DNA of 64,000 bases from Sambucus nigra (taxonomy: Eukaryota > Streptophyta > Magnoliopsida > Dipsacales > Adoxaceae), in contig OX422215.1 of assembly GCA_949130495.1 (NCBI GenBank), forward strand, positions 11,757,302 to 11,821,301, read 5' to 3'. The notes beneath the pieces were generated by a model. It ran no database searches. It was not told where the DNA came from and was given only the letters and a program-made list of their open reading frames with translations. Positions 25,027-36,622 of the stretch are shown piece by piece; within the stretch, counting starts at the first letter, position 1; each line of letters opens with the position of its first letter. The position numbers and the translations under genes are program-made.

Positions 25027-25742
25027 ATGGATTCTCATTGTTTCGAGGACTTAAATCGTTTAAATTTGAAGTTCGCTAAAATATCTGAAATTCTTGAAAA
25101 AGAACATTTTCGTTTTAGAACAGTTTTGCAAACTGTTCAAAATCAAAGAGATTTATTTCATGAGAGACTTGTGGACATGGATCGTGATTTTAGAAAATTA
25201 GAATTGTCCAAGAAGGAGAGTGATGAAAGAGTCGAATTTTTGGAGAAAGAATTAGAGAACATTAAAAAAATTAGGGTTAATGTTTCAATCGTTTAGAAAA
25301 ATGTTTTGATTACTGAATTTAAGGTGCTTTCATTGAGGGGGGGCGAGATAGCCTTCTAAGAATGATTGAAAATATGAAGAATGGGTTCCTAAAATTATAA
25401 GAGTCGAATTCTTTGCTTGAGTCTAAAATTTTGAAGTTAAAAGATGATTTGAAAGACTCGAGTAGTGTTAGTAGTAATGGTAATGGCTCACATGTTTCCA
25501 ATATTTTGAGTGTTAAAGCCAAAAGCATAGTTTGTTTTAAAGTGTCAACCACATCCAAGGATGTTAGAAAAGATCACACCTTAGGTAACATTCCTCATGT
25601 TTACACATGTTCACGTTGTGGTAGGAAAGGTCACCTTATGCATTTTTTTTATCTTAGAAGAGATCTAAGGAAGTTGAAGTCTAGTGTCCCTTTGGTTACT
25701 AAAACTCCTATTCGTCATTTCACATCTATTTGGGTTAGGAAA
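25027..25742 (+). pseudogene. gag-like gene of copia-type element B, broken
   Basis: An 89-codon coiled-coil frame starts at 25027 (MDSHCFEDLNRLN..), slightly longer than in copy A. A second frame (25413-25745) carries the linker and zinc knuckle. In the knuckle the last cysteine is gone: CSRCGRKGHLMHFF, where copy A has FCF, because of a small deletion in the T-rich stretch. The segment between the two frames, present in copy A as KAHEKTLRDKSALI-like sequence, is partly deleted near 25320. It cannot encode a working Gag. Confidence 0.7.
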
Positions 25743-25744
25743 TA

Positions 25745-27415
25745 ATTTTTAGAGGGGATATATGGTAGACTCGTGGATTCTTGTTCGCTTGCACATGATT
25801 CGTCACTTGCCATATCCTATGGATGATTGTGTTATCATGCTTGTCATACTCTATTTGTGCTTCATGATATATGTTTGTTAGTGTTATGGCATGTATACTT
25901 TTTGTATTATATTTTTATTTTATTGAGTCATATTGAAAAATACAAAAAGATTTTTTTTTTATATTTTTTGAAAAATACAAAAAGATATTTGGTTGTGTAT
26001 TTTAGTTTTACACATTTGGTATGACATATTGGTGTGTTTGAATCCAATTCATTCCGTAATTTACATGTGGCTAAGACATTTGATTGTGACTTTAAATGCT
26101 TAGATTGATCTTAACCATATTTATGGAGTTGTTTTGAGCTTGATTTGCTTTACGGATTCGATTTTTTATATGCCTCCACACACATACACGAGCTTGTTGG
26201 ATTTTACTTCACTATGTACATTTGAGCTCGGTGAGATGTTCTCCCATCAAATTTTCCATCTACATGTTTATGTAACTATGGAGATTTGTGCATGTAAGAA
26301 CCGTTGCCCGTGATAGTTTGTTTAGTATTGAAAAAATATAAGTGTACACGGGAAAGGGCTGCGATAGATGGGTTGACTCATTATGAAAGCCACCGTTTGA
26401 AAGAGCCCAAGAAAAAATAAAGGCAATACAAAGAAAATTTTGCCAAAAGGGGGACAAATAGTTTAGTTTGTTTGATCATTCAAAATAAATCACTTCAAAA
26501 TAAAAGAAAATAATATAATTATGATCATGTTTATCTTTTGAGGGTGTTTAGTAGAATATCAACGGGTTTGCACAATGAATCCTAGTTATGCTTATTTTGT
26601 CATGACACTATTGATTTGTAGAATCATCAATATTCTAGGCTTGTGTGTATTGTGTTTGTTTTGTTCATTAAGTTTATCTTTAATTGAGGGTAAAGTTTAG
26701 TTTGATAAAATTTTGTTAGAACTTCTTGAACATATTTGAGTATTTAGGTTATAATTCTTTTGTTACTAGTTCACACCCATTCATTCCATCCCACATGTTT
26801 AGACACACTGATACTATGCTAGTGTGTAAAGATTATGTATTTTGTGTCATGTTTTGTGGTCGTTTATACCTATATATGTGTATCAAATTTTCTTTGATAT
26901 ATTTTGCATATATTGGTTTTGTTTGTTGTATTTGTGAAATTTATTTTTCTTTGGAAAAAAAGAAAAAAAAATCAAAAATAGTAGGTGTTTGATGGCCTTT
27001 TTATTATTTTTTGATGATATCTTATCTTCGATGTGATGCTTCATATTTTATGCCTATGTTTATACTTTTTTCTCTATTTCGGATAAAAACAAAGGGGGGA
27101 GAAAATTAAAAATGAGTTCGATTTATAGGGGAGAGTTGATTTGTGAGTTTTACTTTGTTCCAAACTCGATGCGTCACAAGGTATGTTTTATCGTCTCATG
27201 TGTGTAGGTACTTAAAGTGGAATTCAAGACACACGAATGAAGACAAATTTTGTGGAAAAGGGGAAGAAGAATAAGTTTGAAGACAAAGAGACTTATGCCA
27301 TTCCGTTTTATGGTTGGCCAGGGTGTTAGTAAATTTATCATAAGAGATTTTGATTTTAATTTGATGTTTGGTAATGTTTGTTTGTTTTGTACCGGAATAA
27401 CCAAAGGGGGAGATT
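25745..27415 (+). other. Non-coding interior of copia-type element B
   Basis: Near-copy of 17312-18998, ending in the polypurine tract before the right LTR at 27416. No gene seen. Confidence 0.6.
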
Positions 27416-28440
27416 TGTAAGAACAATTTTTCTAGAATTGTTCAGAGCATAGCTTTAAGGCTAGTTTGGTGTATCCTGTTACAAATCATCACGCACCGTC
27501 AAGACGAACCGAACTCAAACATCTCCAAATTTGAAAACTTTTTGATATCCCGTAAAGGTAGAAAATAATTTAGAGTTCGAATTAATTGATAGAATTAATG
27601 TTTGGGGTGTTTACTTTTTATAAAAAATAATGAGCAAGGCTTTTTATTTGCGAAAGAGAAAAATGCTTTCCTAAGGTTTACTGTAGGTGGAGTTTTTATT
27701 TTCCTTGAGGTCATTCAAACGATTTCTACATGTCGTTCGAATGACATCGTAAGGTCGTTCGAAGTTTGCTCAAGCGTACAAGTGAGAGAAAATCTCGTTC
27801 GAATAATATCTGTATCTCGTTAGAATGATTTCTTATTCTCGTTCGAACGACGCGTCACCTTGAATTTTCTATAAATACATGTTCGTGTTTAGAACGTTTA
27901 AGACTTTTGCCAGATCCGTTTCTAAATAACGTTTGCGAAAGTTCTTCATATTTTAGTGTTCCAAAACACTTTTTAATTCACAACAAAACATCCTTGAATA
28001 TTGTTCTTGTGAATTCGTTTAAAACCCTAGAAAGTTTAGTATATTTACGTACACCTTTGTGGGCAAGGCATCTCCATGGCTGACTTGTGATACCTGCGAG
28101 GATTCACTACTGAAGATGAAGGCTGAAGCTGATAGAGGACTATTGTCTTGTGATTCTTACGAGGATGATAGTTATTGATTAGAGATTTATGAAGATTGGC
28201 GCTTTATGCTTGTGACGGTTATCAAGTAGTTTGTAAGTCGACTATCTTGTAGATTTCTAAGTGAATCAAAGGTTTTTCCCTTTGGGGGTTTTTCTGCAAC
28301 TTGGCCTTAGTTTAATTTTTTGTTTAATTTATTTGTTTTATCACAATAGATGCATGTTTAGGATAAAAAGATAAATTTTGTTTAAAATTGGCTTCCGCTC
28401 TTATAAGTGATATAAGAGCATTAATTATTCCATCCCAACA
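27416..28440 (+). repeat. Right LTR of copia-type element B
   Basis: 1,025 bp, the same length as the right LTR of copy A and sharing its deletion. It begins TGTAAGAACAATT and ends CATCCCAACA. Confidence 0.88.
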
Positions 28441-29680
28441 TTAATGATCCGGGTACATCTTGATCTGGTTCTAATCTACAAACCCATCGACGAATGATTT
28501 GAGGGCATGGTTTGCATTGTTATCGATCATCATGTCGATATTGGGAAGAGGATAGTAATCTATAGAGAGGATTTTTTAAATTTCATTATAGTCGACGCAC
28601 ATGTAGACCTTTCCTTTAGATTTTATTACAGGGACTATGTTGACAAGCCAAGTAGGGTATTCAACCATGCAAATAAAGCCTACATTTAGTTGTTTGACCA
28701 CTTAATTTTTAACTTTGAGGGGCCATTTGGGTCAAAATTTCCTCGACTTAACAGGATCGCATTCGAGATATGTAGGGATCCATTTTTTTACAATCTCAAG
28801 ATGAATGTTGGGCATGTCGTTGTAAGACCATGTGAAGACTTCCATAAATTCCTTTAGAAGCTCCTTGAACTTGACTGTTCTCGCTCAGTGAAAGTCGATC
28901 ATATTCTAATCTCATGTAAATTTCTATAAGAACCAACATTAATGAGATTAGTTTCCTTATCATTAGTTTGAACATTGTTATGTTGTTTAATTTTTTCCTT
29001 ATTGAAATCGGTTAAGAATTATTCGTTGATTAATTTGTCTTCATAAATTGTTTGATTAACAGAATCAAGGCAATTAATATAAGTCACAACAAGATACTCA
29101 AAAGCATCGTTTATTTCATTAGCATTATCATTAAGAAAAATAGCAACGGGAATTTCCTAAAAGGAGGTATCATTTATGTCAATGTTAAAAATAACAAGTT
29201 TAGAAGTGGGTTAAGTCTCAAGTTGGTAAGTAGTATAGTTATTGGTTCATGGGGATGAAAGAGACGAAATGCTCCACCAGTTATGCAAAGGCCTGTCAGC
29301 ATAGATGATATTCCACTCAAATTAGATGTGTTGGATTCAACACAGATCATGAAAATATCCACATTCAGTTCAGCAAGACCAAAAGACTCTTCACTTTTAG
29401 TGATCTCAGTGTTGTTTTTATCAAACGGTGTTGATCAAAAGGACTTGATTATTAGTGGCTTCACTTCAAGATTAGGCACGTCAGTCTAAGGTATCTTATC
29501 TTTAAAAAATATTTCAAACCCTTCTTTTATCTTCTTCTCAATTGGGTCATACCATGGCTCGAGGAAACCGCAGTAACGGACACATTTGCCTACTCTAATG
29601 AAATGTTCATTTGGGGAATCTTTGAAAATGACTTCATTTCTCTTTAATATCTTCTTTTTGTATGACTGACAAAGAGCCAT
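28441..29680 (-). pseudogene. Gypsy Tat/Ogre-type pol relic: pre-RT region and N-terminal half of RT (copy 2)
   Basis: Duplicate of 20024-21261 with about the same breaks. It shows FLEPWYDPIEKKIKEGFEIFF at about 29600-29500, then an RT start with KQLNVGFI and YPTWLVNIVPV, ending at the copia right LTR. The remaining RT, RNase H and integrase are not found beyond the left LTR of copy B, so the duplication did not include them. Confidence 0.82.
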
Positions 29681-30372
29681 GAGTTCTATTAGTGAGATTT
29701 ACATCCCTTTATTTACATGCTTTATAATTAGTTTAAATTCTTTGTAAACATTAAGCTCATTTTAATTAAAGTAAATTAGTTTGTGTAATTTAGCTCTAGA
29801 CTTCTCTATTTACATAATTGTTGTAGTTAATTTTTTGTGCTTTGTAGCTAGTTAATGAGTTAGAATCATACACCCACCATTGTTGAATGTTTGAGATTCA
29901 AAGCTACGGTTTGGTTTTGAATCATTTTTAATTAAAAACTTTTGTAGTGATATTTGAGTGTCTTAGCATTTTAACTTCTTTTATTATGCAAAGGTGGTGT
30001 TTAAGGCTTTATTATAATATTAATCCATTTATCACCATACATGTAAAATTTTAATCTTTCCTTTTTGAGTTTGGTCACTTCTTGTTTGATGTTCAGTTTC
30101 AGTTGAATATGGTGAGTTAAATGTGATTCGAATTGTCTACCTTAATTCATTTTTTTTAATCCATGGTGGGGGAGTGATCCTTAACTCGTTTAGTTAATCT
30201 TTAATAGTTAACTTAAATTCTTGTTTAGTTTTAATTGTAGTTAGTCTCAACACCCAAAAGAATATCATCGTTTAGTTTACCTTTTCAAGTAAGAAACCAA
30301 TTTAATTATAAATCATGTTCCATATGGATTCGATCCCTACTTGCATATACACTCCATAGTGCACCAAGTTGT
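29681..30372. other. Non-coding flank, end of duplicated block copy 2
   Basis: Matches 21262-21951, and identity ends at GCACCAAGTTGT. No gene. Confidence 0.6.
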
Positions 30373-30600
30373 TTGAGGAATATCGGACTCACTTGTTTAA
30401 CATTGATTTGACTCATTTGACTTATCATGAGAATATTGAGTTGACTCACAAGTTGACTTATCGTGAGTTGACTTATCATGAGAATATCCTCAAACAAGTG
30501 AGAATATTCTCACGATAAGTCAAGTGAGTCCGAATTTATTTAACATTGAGTTGACTTATCGTGAGAATATCGTACTCACTTGTTTGAGGAAAACTTGTGG
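30373..30600. repeat. Palindromic repeat cluster, right of duplicated block copy 2
   Basis: At least four versions of GACTTATCRTGAGAATAT occur in both orientations, with GGACTCACTTGTTT and CTCAAACAAGTGAG. The same motifs occur at 23717-23854. The cluster can fold into several hairpins. Confidence 0.65.
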
Positions 30601-31950
30601 ATGATTTTATATTCTGAATTCATCTTCATTCATTGGTTTGGTTCCATGTGTGTTCTTATGTTCCCTTACAAGTGTATATATATAAAACGGTGAATGAGTG
30701 TGAACAATAACATCCGTTGGATTATTGGGTTAGCTCAATAAGCAGGTTTGTGAAACACCGATTCCAACACACATGTTGCTCATCGGTTTGTTGGATTAGC
30801 ATGCCATGTATTGAGGATGAAGACAAATGAACCCCGGACGTTTAAATATTATACAAAATGTTGCTAACACACCTAACTTATCTTACATTTGATACAAGCC
30901 ATCCAAACCGAAATGATCCCAGTTGCAACCCATTCTTTTGTTCAGATAATACAACCTTGGATCGACTTTGAGCTAAAATAACTAGACCATTTTAGTATTA
31001 ACCCTAAATAAATTGAGTGTTTATGCATATCCACTTTTTATTAAAAAAATTACAACAACTTAAGGTCATCTTGTCAAACCACCTTAAATTACTAGATACC
31101 CTAACAAGCAAATATATTAATACACCACATCAAATGTAACGAAATGAATGTGATAAATAAAATTTGAAACCATGAATGAGTGTATTTAATAATCATTGAA
31201 TTATTATTTGTTATCACCAAAAATATCATAATAAATAAGCTAATGAATAATATTTGGATTCACACTATTATCCTACAATTACAATTGAGTAAAAGTCCTT
31301 GATGATGTGTCATTTATGAGTCAATCTAGACTGTTGCATTTGTATTACACTATAACTACATCCTGCACAATGCTTATCCCCAAGGATCTTTCTAGAATAT
31401 TGATGTTTCTTCTGATATGATTGTGGTCGGTCATGTTGATTTTGGTCAATCATATCCTAATGTGGGATCATGTTGATGGCCGATCAAAATCAAGGGTGGA
31501 TTGGGAAGGTTTTTTCCACATATCTTTCATTGTGGGTTAGGCGAACATATTCCTCTTTCATTTTCCCCATGATGAGGATGAGTCATACTTTGGATCGTTA
31601 TCGACTTGATTTTACAATTGGGTAGTGTCGTGTATTGTTGTGATGTCTTGGAGAACTGAAGTGTGTGCTACTGAAGTGTTGGGAACACAAAGGGAATTTT
31701 CAAGTAATCTCTAAGACACTAGGGCTATATGCTCCGGTATTATAACGTCCACTAGCAAGCATGGCACGTGCATTGAGTGACTTGGGGTGCATTAGGGGTG
31801 GCTCTATATATTAGGCAGTGTACCATCTCTGTAGTGCTTCAATTGTTAAGGGTTTGGAATGCCTTTTCTCTTATTTATTTTTTTTTCATTTCTTCTCTAG
31901 GTACTCTCTTTCTCTTCTTTTCACCCCTTAGATTCCAAATATTCTTTCTA
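30601..31950. other. Unassigned AT-rich intergenic DNA
   Basis: No recognisable gene, LTR or tandem array. Short frames such as 31777-32004 plus are not supported. Confidence 0.3.
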
Positions 31951-31959
31951 TTTTCAAAA

Positions 31960-33060
31960 AAATTTAGCCTTCATCTATTTTTGTTGCTTTCACAAACATG
32001 GTGATAAAGTACAAGGTTTTTTCCACTGATAATTTCATAGACTTTGGAACCAAGTACCATATCTCATAAAGAGTAAAATTAGAATCCCAAACCATCCTCG
32101 AGGATCTGGGTAGTCTCCAAGATGGGGAGATTGCAATTTTTACCATAACGTTCATTGAAGGTGGGGTTTATTTCCCACTTCACCCATTTTTGATAAAAGT
32201 TCATCAATTCTAAGGGTCATAAACTTCAAGTAAATGATAGTTTTTCCTCTATTATTTTGTGCACATTGACTATTAACCAAATTTATGGCACCAATTTGGA
32301 TTTAAATTAAATTAAAGATTGATATGTTATTTATGCAAACGATCTGATATTTATCATTTAAAATCTTGTAAAGCCCACATGAGATTGGTTGAATGGATGT
32401 CGAGCTCCCATAACAATACAGAACTCGACATTTTAGTGTTTTCTTAAGTAACTCTATAGATATGGAATCAACTGCAAGGGATATGTTATTGCTCCAAGGG
32501 TTGAATGATTTTCCATGTTTGCAGATTCTCAGTGTCGAAAAAATTCATATACTTATTAGGTGAACTTGGTCGATCTTAACACAATTTGCAAGAGAAGAAC
32601 CCTAGTAGGATGTGACCACTCCTAGAGAGTATCTCGTATTCTTTTAAGGTAAAATTTTACCAATTTAGCAACGAGCAAATCCAGTGTCATTCCAATAGGA
32701 AGAATGGTTGACTATACTGCAATAATTAATTGAAATACATAAGTTGGCATTGCAATCTTAAACTTAATTTCTTGTGAATCGTACATGAGGGTAAGTGAAC
32801 CCCCCACTCCCCCAGTCATCTCAACCGACTCTGATGCCATAGTGTCCGAGCAGTCGGAGGATGACTTTGAGCCCTTATTGTCCTTTGAAAGGGATTAACC
32901 TTCATTTAAGGTTGGTCCTGGGAGGGGACTAAAGAGGACAAGGTTAACTCGCAGGACACAATCCTCATAATCAATTATGACGACGAAACGACGGGAGGTT
33001 ATAATCGTGCCTAGGAAGGTTTGGACAAAGACATGCCACCAACAAAGTCATTTTTTTCTA
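31960..33060 (+). pseudogene. Relic resembling the plant 'gypsy-type transposase' domain protein
   Basis: Around 32108-32210 the plus strand reads GSLQDGEIAIFTITFIEGG followed by VYFPLHPFLIKVHQF. This resembles the (G/A)xxxPLHPF segment of the plant retroelement-associated 'putative gypsy-type transposon' domain. At 32795-33000, in another frame, a Pro/Ser/Asp/Glu-rich stretch (VISTDSDAIVSEQSEDDFEP) looks coding-derived and could be its linker. Multiple stops show it is dead. The assignment rests on one short motif. Confidence 0.35.
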
Positions 33061-33599
33061 CCGACAATAGACGATGGTTGGTATCTAAGATAAAGAAAGA
33101 AGATAGAGATATAGAGAAAGAGGAAGCGAATACTCATAAGACGCATGGAAAGACAAGACTGACCTAGATTTCTTTAGGTTAATTTGATCATTATAAATGT
33201 GCTTCATAGCTTCTTTAGATGAGTATATCATCTTAGATTTGTTATGTACTATGTAAAGATCATTCGGTGAATTTAGAGTAATGTCAATCATCTACACTTC
33301 AAAAGTAATGATGGAGTTAGGAAATTTACATTTTATTGTTAATCTAATTTAGAATATCTTTATAGTTATTCAAACTCTAATGATAAAACTTGTTAGTGTT
33401 TATGACATTCCACGACTTGGCATGGGTGTTCCATTTAAAGGTGATTAAAAAAAACTTGTGAGCATACCTAATACTATTACACTTTTCAACCACATTTTCT
33501 AAGCAAACTTGTGTAGTGTCTTGTAATGGTAAAGCATGCAACCTACTATTTACCAGTGACAAGTCCAATCAAGTCTTCATGGTTATACATGGTTCAATT

Positions 33600-34305
33600 A
33601 TAATACCCCGTATTTTTTAAAGAATTTAATAAATATGCTAAAACTAATTTGGAAATAATTTAGATATAATAATTTAATTTGGCTTTCAAAATAAGTTGGA
33701 AGTTGAAACTAGTAATTTGATGGTTTATATGAAAACATATTTAAATTGTTTAATTTTAAGTTATGGGACTGAATTGTAATTGTTAATTGGATTTGGTTAT
33801 ATTAATAATTGGGCTTGGGCTTAGTGTATTAGAACACTTGAAAAAGGATAGGTTTGTATCTGGGTAAAATCCTCGAAAATGCAAGTCCTTTAACCTTTTC
33901 TTGTTGTGAAAGTTCAGGGTTTTGAATAATTAAAAATGTGGAACTTTTCAAGTATAACTATCCGCCCTTTAAATAACTCAGACCTAAAGTCGCGATCGTA
34001 GGAGTTTCCTGGGCCGCAGTCGCGGGTGTGTTCAGCCGCCGTTAGCTCTAGTGGTTGTATTTTTGGTTTTATAATTTATTTTGCTCGAATTTTACGTTTT
34101 ATCACACCAGATCTTCTCTAAATACTTTCTTCCTCTGTAAGAAACCCTATTCCCTCTAAACCCTTCCCCCGAGAAACTCAAATACACAATCAAATCAAAG
34201 GTTTTCTCAACACAATTTCAAAAAAGGATTCAAAAGGAGATTTAAATATTTCAACCAAATTTCAAATAGACTTTTAGAGGATTTCAATCTTGTTTTCAAG
34301 TGGAT
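33600..34305. other. Possible LTR-like repeat start
   Basis: It begins AATACCCCGTATTTTT, a phrase I associate with the beginning of many plant repeats. No gene seen. Boundaries and class are uncertain. Confidence 0.25.
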
Positions 34306-34309
34306 TTTA

Positions 34310-34490
34310 CTACTCTTGTGCGGACTAGTCCGCATTTTAAGAATGCGAAGCGGACATGTGTCACCTAACGGTGCACCTAGAAATTATCGCCTAAATTATA
34401 GGCACACTCTCTCTCTTTTCTGGGCTCACCGCCAGGTGACACATGTCCGGTCCACATTCTTAAAATGCGGACTAGTTCGCACATGAGCAG
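34310..34490. mobile_element. MITE with long (about 58-bp) inverted repeats next to (TA)n
   Basis: The left arm, TGTGCGGACTAGTCCGCATT through GGACATGTGTCACCTAACGG, is mirrored by the right arm, which ends TAAAATGCGGACTAGTTCGC. The element of about 180 bp directly abuts a (TA)n tract at 34493-34525 on its right. It is non-coding. Confidence 0.75.

Positions 34491-34492
<2 letters not shown>

Positions 34493-34525
<33 letters not shown>
34493..34525. repeat. (TA)n microsatellite
   Basis: Uninterrupted TA run adjoining the MITE. Confidence 0.95.
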
Positions 34526-34529
<4 letters not shown>

Positions 34530-36600
34530 AGGTTTTGATTTAGATTCGATTGAATTAAGAACTGATGAAATTTGATTAATTATAATTAGACTTGCATATT
34601 AGGGTTTTGAGTATTGACTGGTGGCCTTATGATAATTTAGAGTTGATAATTGATCCTTAATTAGAATTCTACAAGTGTTGAAAATGATGATGTTATGTAG
34701 GGATGTACCTTTAGCTTGGTTGGTTGTACTTTAAGGTAGAAACACATAATTAACATAGTTCAATGCATGTTGTTTAGTAATTGAATCTTAATTTCATATG
34801 TAGACTTATACTTGAATAATAGCCAAGGATTGTTGTCTTGTATTCTTTTTTAAAATCCCTTAATTCAGTTAATTGGTTGAAAATTAGAATTTGAACCCTA
34901 ATGTATTGTAATTGGGATTAAGCCCTTAACTATCTTTATTTTATTATTAGGATTGTTAATAATAAGTAGTTTGATTATAAAGAGTACAAGAATATGTTGT
35001 TAGCCCATAGTGGGTTGTTGTTGTTGGATTGGAAGTTGATATTCAATTTATACCTTAATAAAATTACCTTAACATTTCTCTAACTAAATTTAATGTCTTA
35101 ATGAATACTCTATATAGACAGATATGTATCGGGGAGTTCCTTGTTTAGATTTCATTTGTGAGATGTCTCATGCACGGAGTCTATAGATGGGTAGGAGTGG
35201 GAGTTTAGAAATCTCTTAAATAAATTAACTCTTTTGATTGTAAGTCTTAATCGTTAAAAACCCCCATGTTCATTGTATTCGCATATGTAGATTGATAAAT
35301 CCCTTATGAGATAATGAGACAATGTAAATCGCAAATTAAAGGCTAATTTGATATGGTACGACGGTCGTGGTAAACCGAAAATGTGAACACCATAACTTGA
35401 GTAATAAGTAAAATAAGCAATGCGTAATAGTATTATAATAAAGAGATTAGTGATTAATTGAGATCCATCATTTGAGATGATTATGTGAGTGTGTGACGAG
35501 AGAGGACATCTTTAATTGTTGCGTGCCCATGTTGGTGGTTGGATTTGACTTAATGGAGCACGATTTTACATGTGCAGCCAAGGTGAGTTTGCACCCATAC
35601 TAGTGAATGGTGGTGTCTAGATCTAGTGGTGGTTTTATTTGTGTCACACGTATTTATTTTGTTCCAACCACGCTAGCGAATGGCAATGTTCGATTTGTGT
35701 TACGGAACTTATTTATGCATACCACATGTTAGTGAGATGATTAGGGAGAAAGGGTGCATGGCGGTTACGGTTTGATTAATTAAAAGGTTAATTGATTACT
35801 GAAGTACTAATGATTTAATTAAAATGGATTGTGAGGTTCCATTCTACATGTGTGGTTATCGTAGTAGGTTAGACAACTTGTGGACTTAACAATTGTATAT
35901 ATAACTTCTTTGGAGTTGCATAGTTTTGGTAACTTGTTAATCCGTTTATTATTGTGAAACCATTTCAGATGTTATGATTGGACCTCGCGATTAGCTTCAC
36001 TTTCAGCTAGCACGAACCTCTCTCTCTCTCTCTCTCTCTTTATCTATCTATCTATCTATCTATCTATCTCTCATTTATTTACCACTCTCGGGAGATCAAA
36101 TGTAGGTTTATCTCCTCAAGTGACTATATTTACTTCTGTTAACACGTACACTTTATGTTGGTATTAGTATCTTTAGTTGATGGTTTTGTTTGAGACTTGT
36201 TGATGTATTGTTGAGATACTCTCTTATTATTTTAGATGGTGACATTATGATCTAAGATTTGAAATTTATCGTATCGCATTTATACCTTACCTTGTTACTT
36301 CTTTTGATTTTGTACATGCTAAAGATATTGTGTATATTAATATTAAGACCCTTCTGGTAAAATACATAGATTGTTTCATCAATTTAGTCATTTTTTGTGT
36401 TGATCAATCAATATTTTATCTGTATGTAAAACAATTGAAATGTAATAATTCAAAAGATGACTCAAAGCCAACTCCATATTGTTTTAAACCATCATTTTTT
36501 TAGACTCGTTGTATGCATTCCTACGATATCATTGACAAGTCAAATCCATGACTCATCAACCACACTTTGATGCATTTGTTAGTTCTATTCAAGTATGCAC
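34526..36600. other. Unassigned repeat-like DNA
   Basis: No gene seen. Positions 35360-35900 look LTR-like, with repeated CTAGTGAATGGTGGTGT / CTAGCGAATGGCAATGTT phrases. A (CT)n(CTAT)n tract lies at 36018-36070. Confidence 0.3.
36018..36070. repeat. Compound microsatellite (CT)n(TATC)n
   Basis: About 11 CT units run into seven TATC units, the same composition and order as the tract at 9383-9500. Confidence 0.95.
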
Positions 36601-36622
36601 GAACATAGGGAAAGGTCGTTAG

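Larger units (their letters stand above)
23855..28440 (+). mobile_element. Non-autonomous copia-type LTR retrotransposon, copy B (5' end truncated)
   Basis: The left LTR is 23855-24902 and lacks about its first 14 bases. The primer-binding-site-like TTAGTATCATAGC follows, and the right LTR is 27416-28440. The structure matches copy A throughout. The right flank, TTAATGATCC, is again gypsy RT sequence, the same target as copy A. This copy therefore arose by duplication of a block that already contained element and target, not by a new insertion. Confidence 0.88.

Noticed and set aside
23855..28440. Copia-type element B as an independent insertion
   Set aside because: The same gypsy target sequence lies on its right, the left end is truncated, and its left and right LTR types match those of copy A, so duplication is the better explanation.
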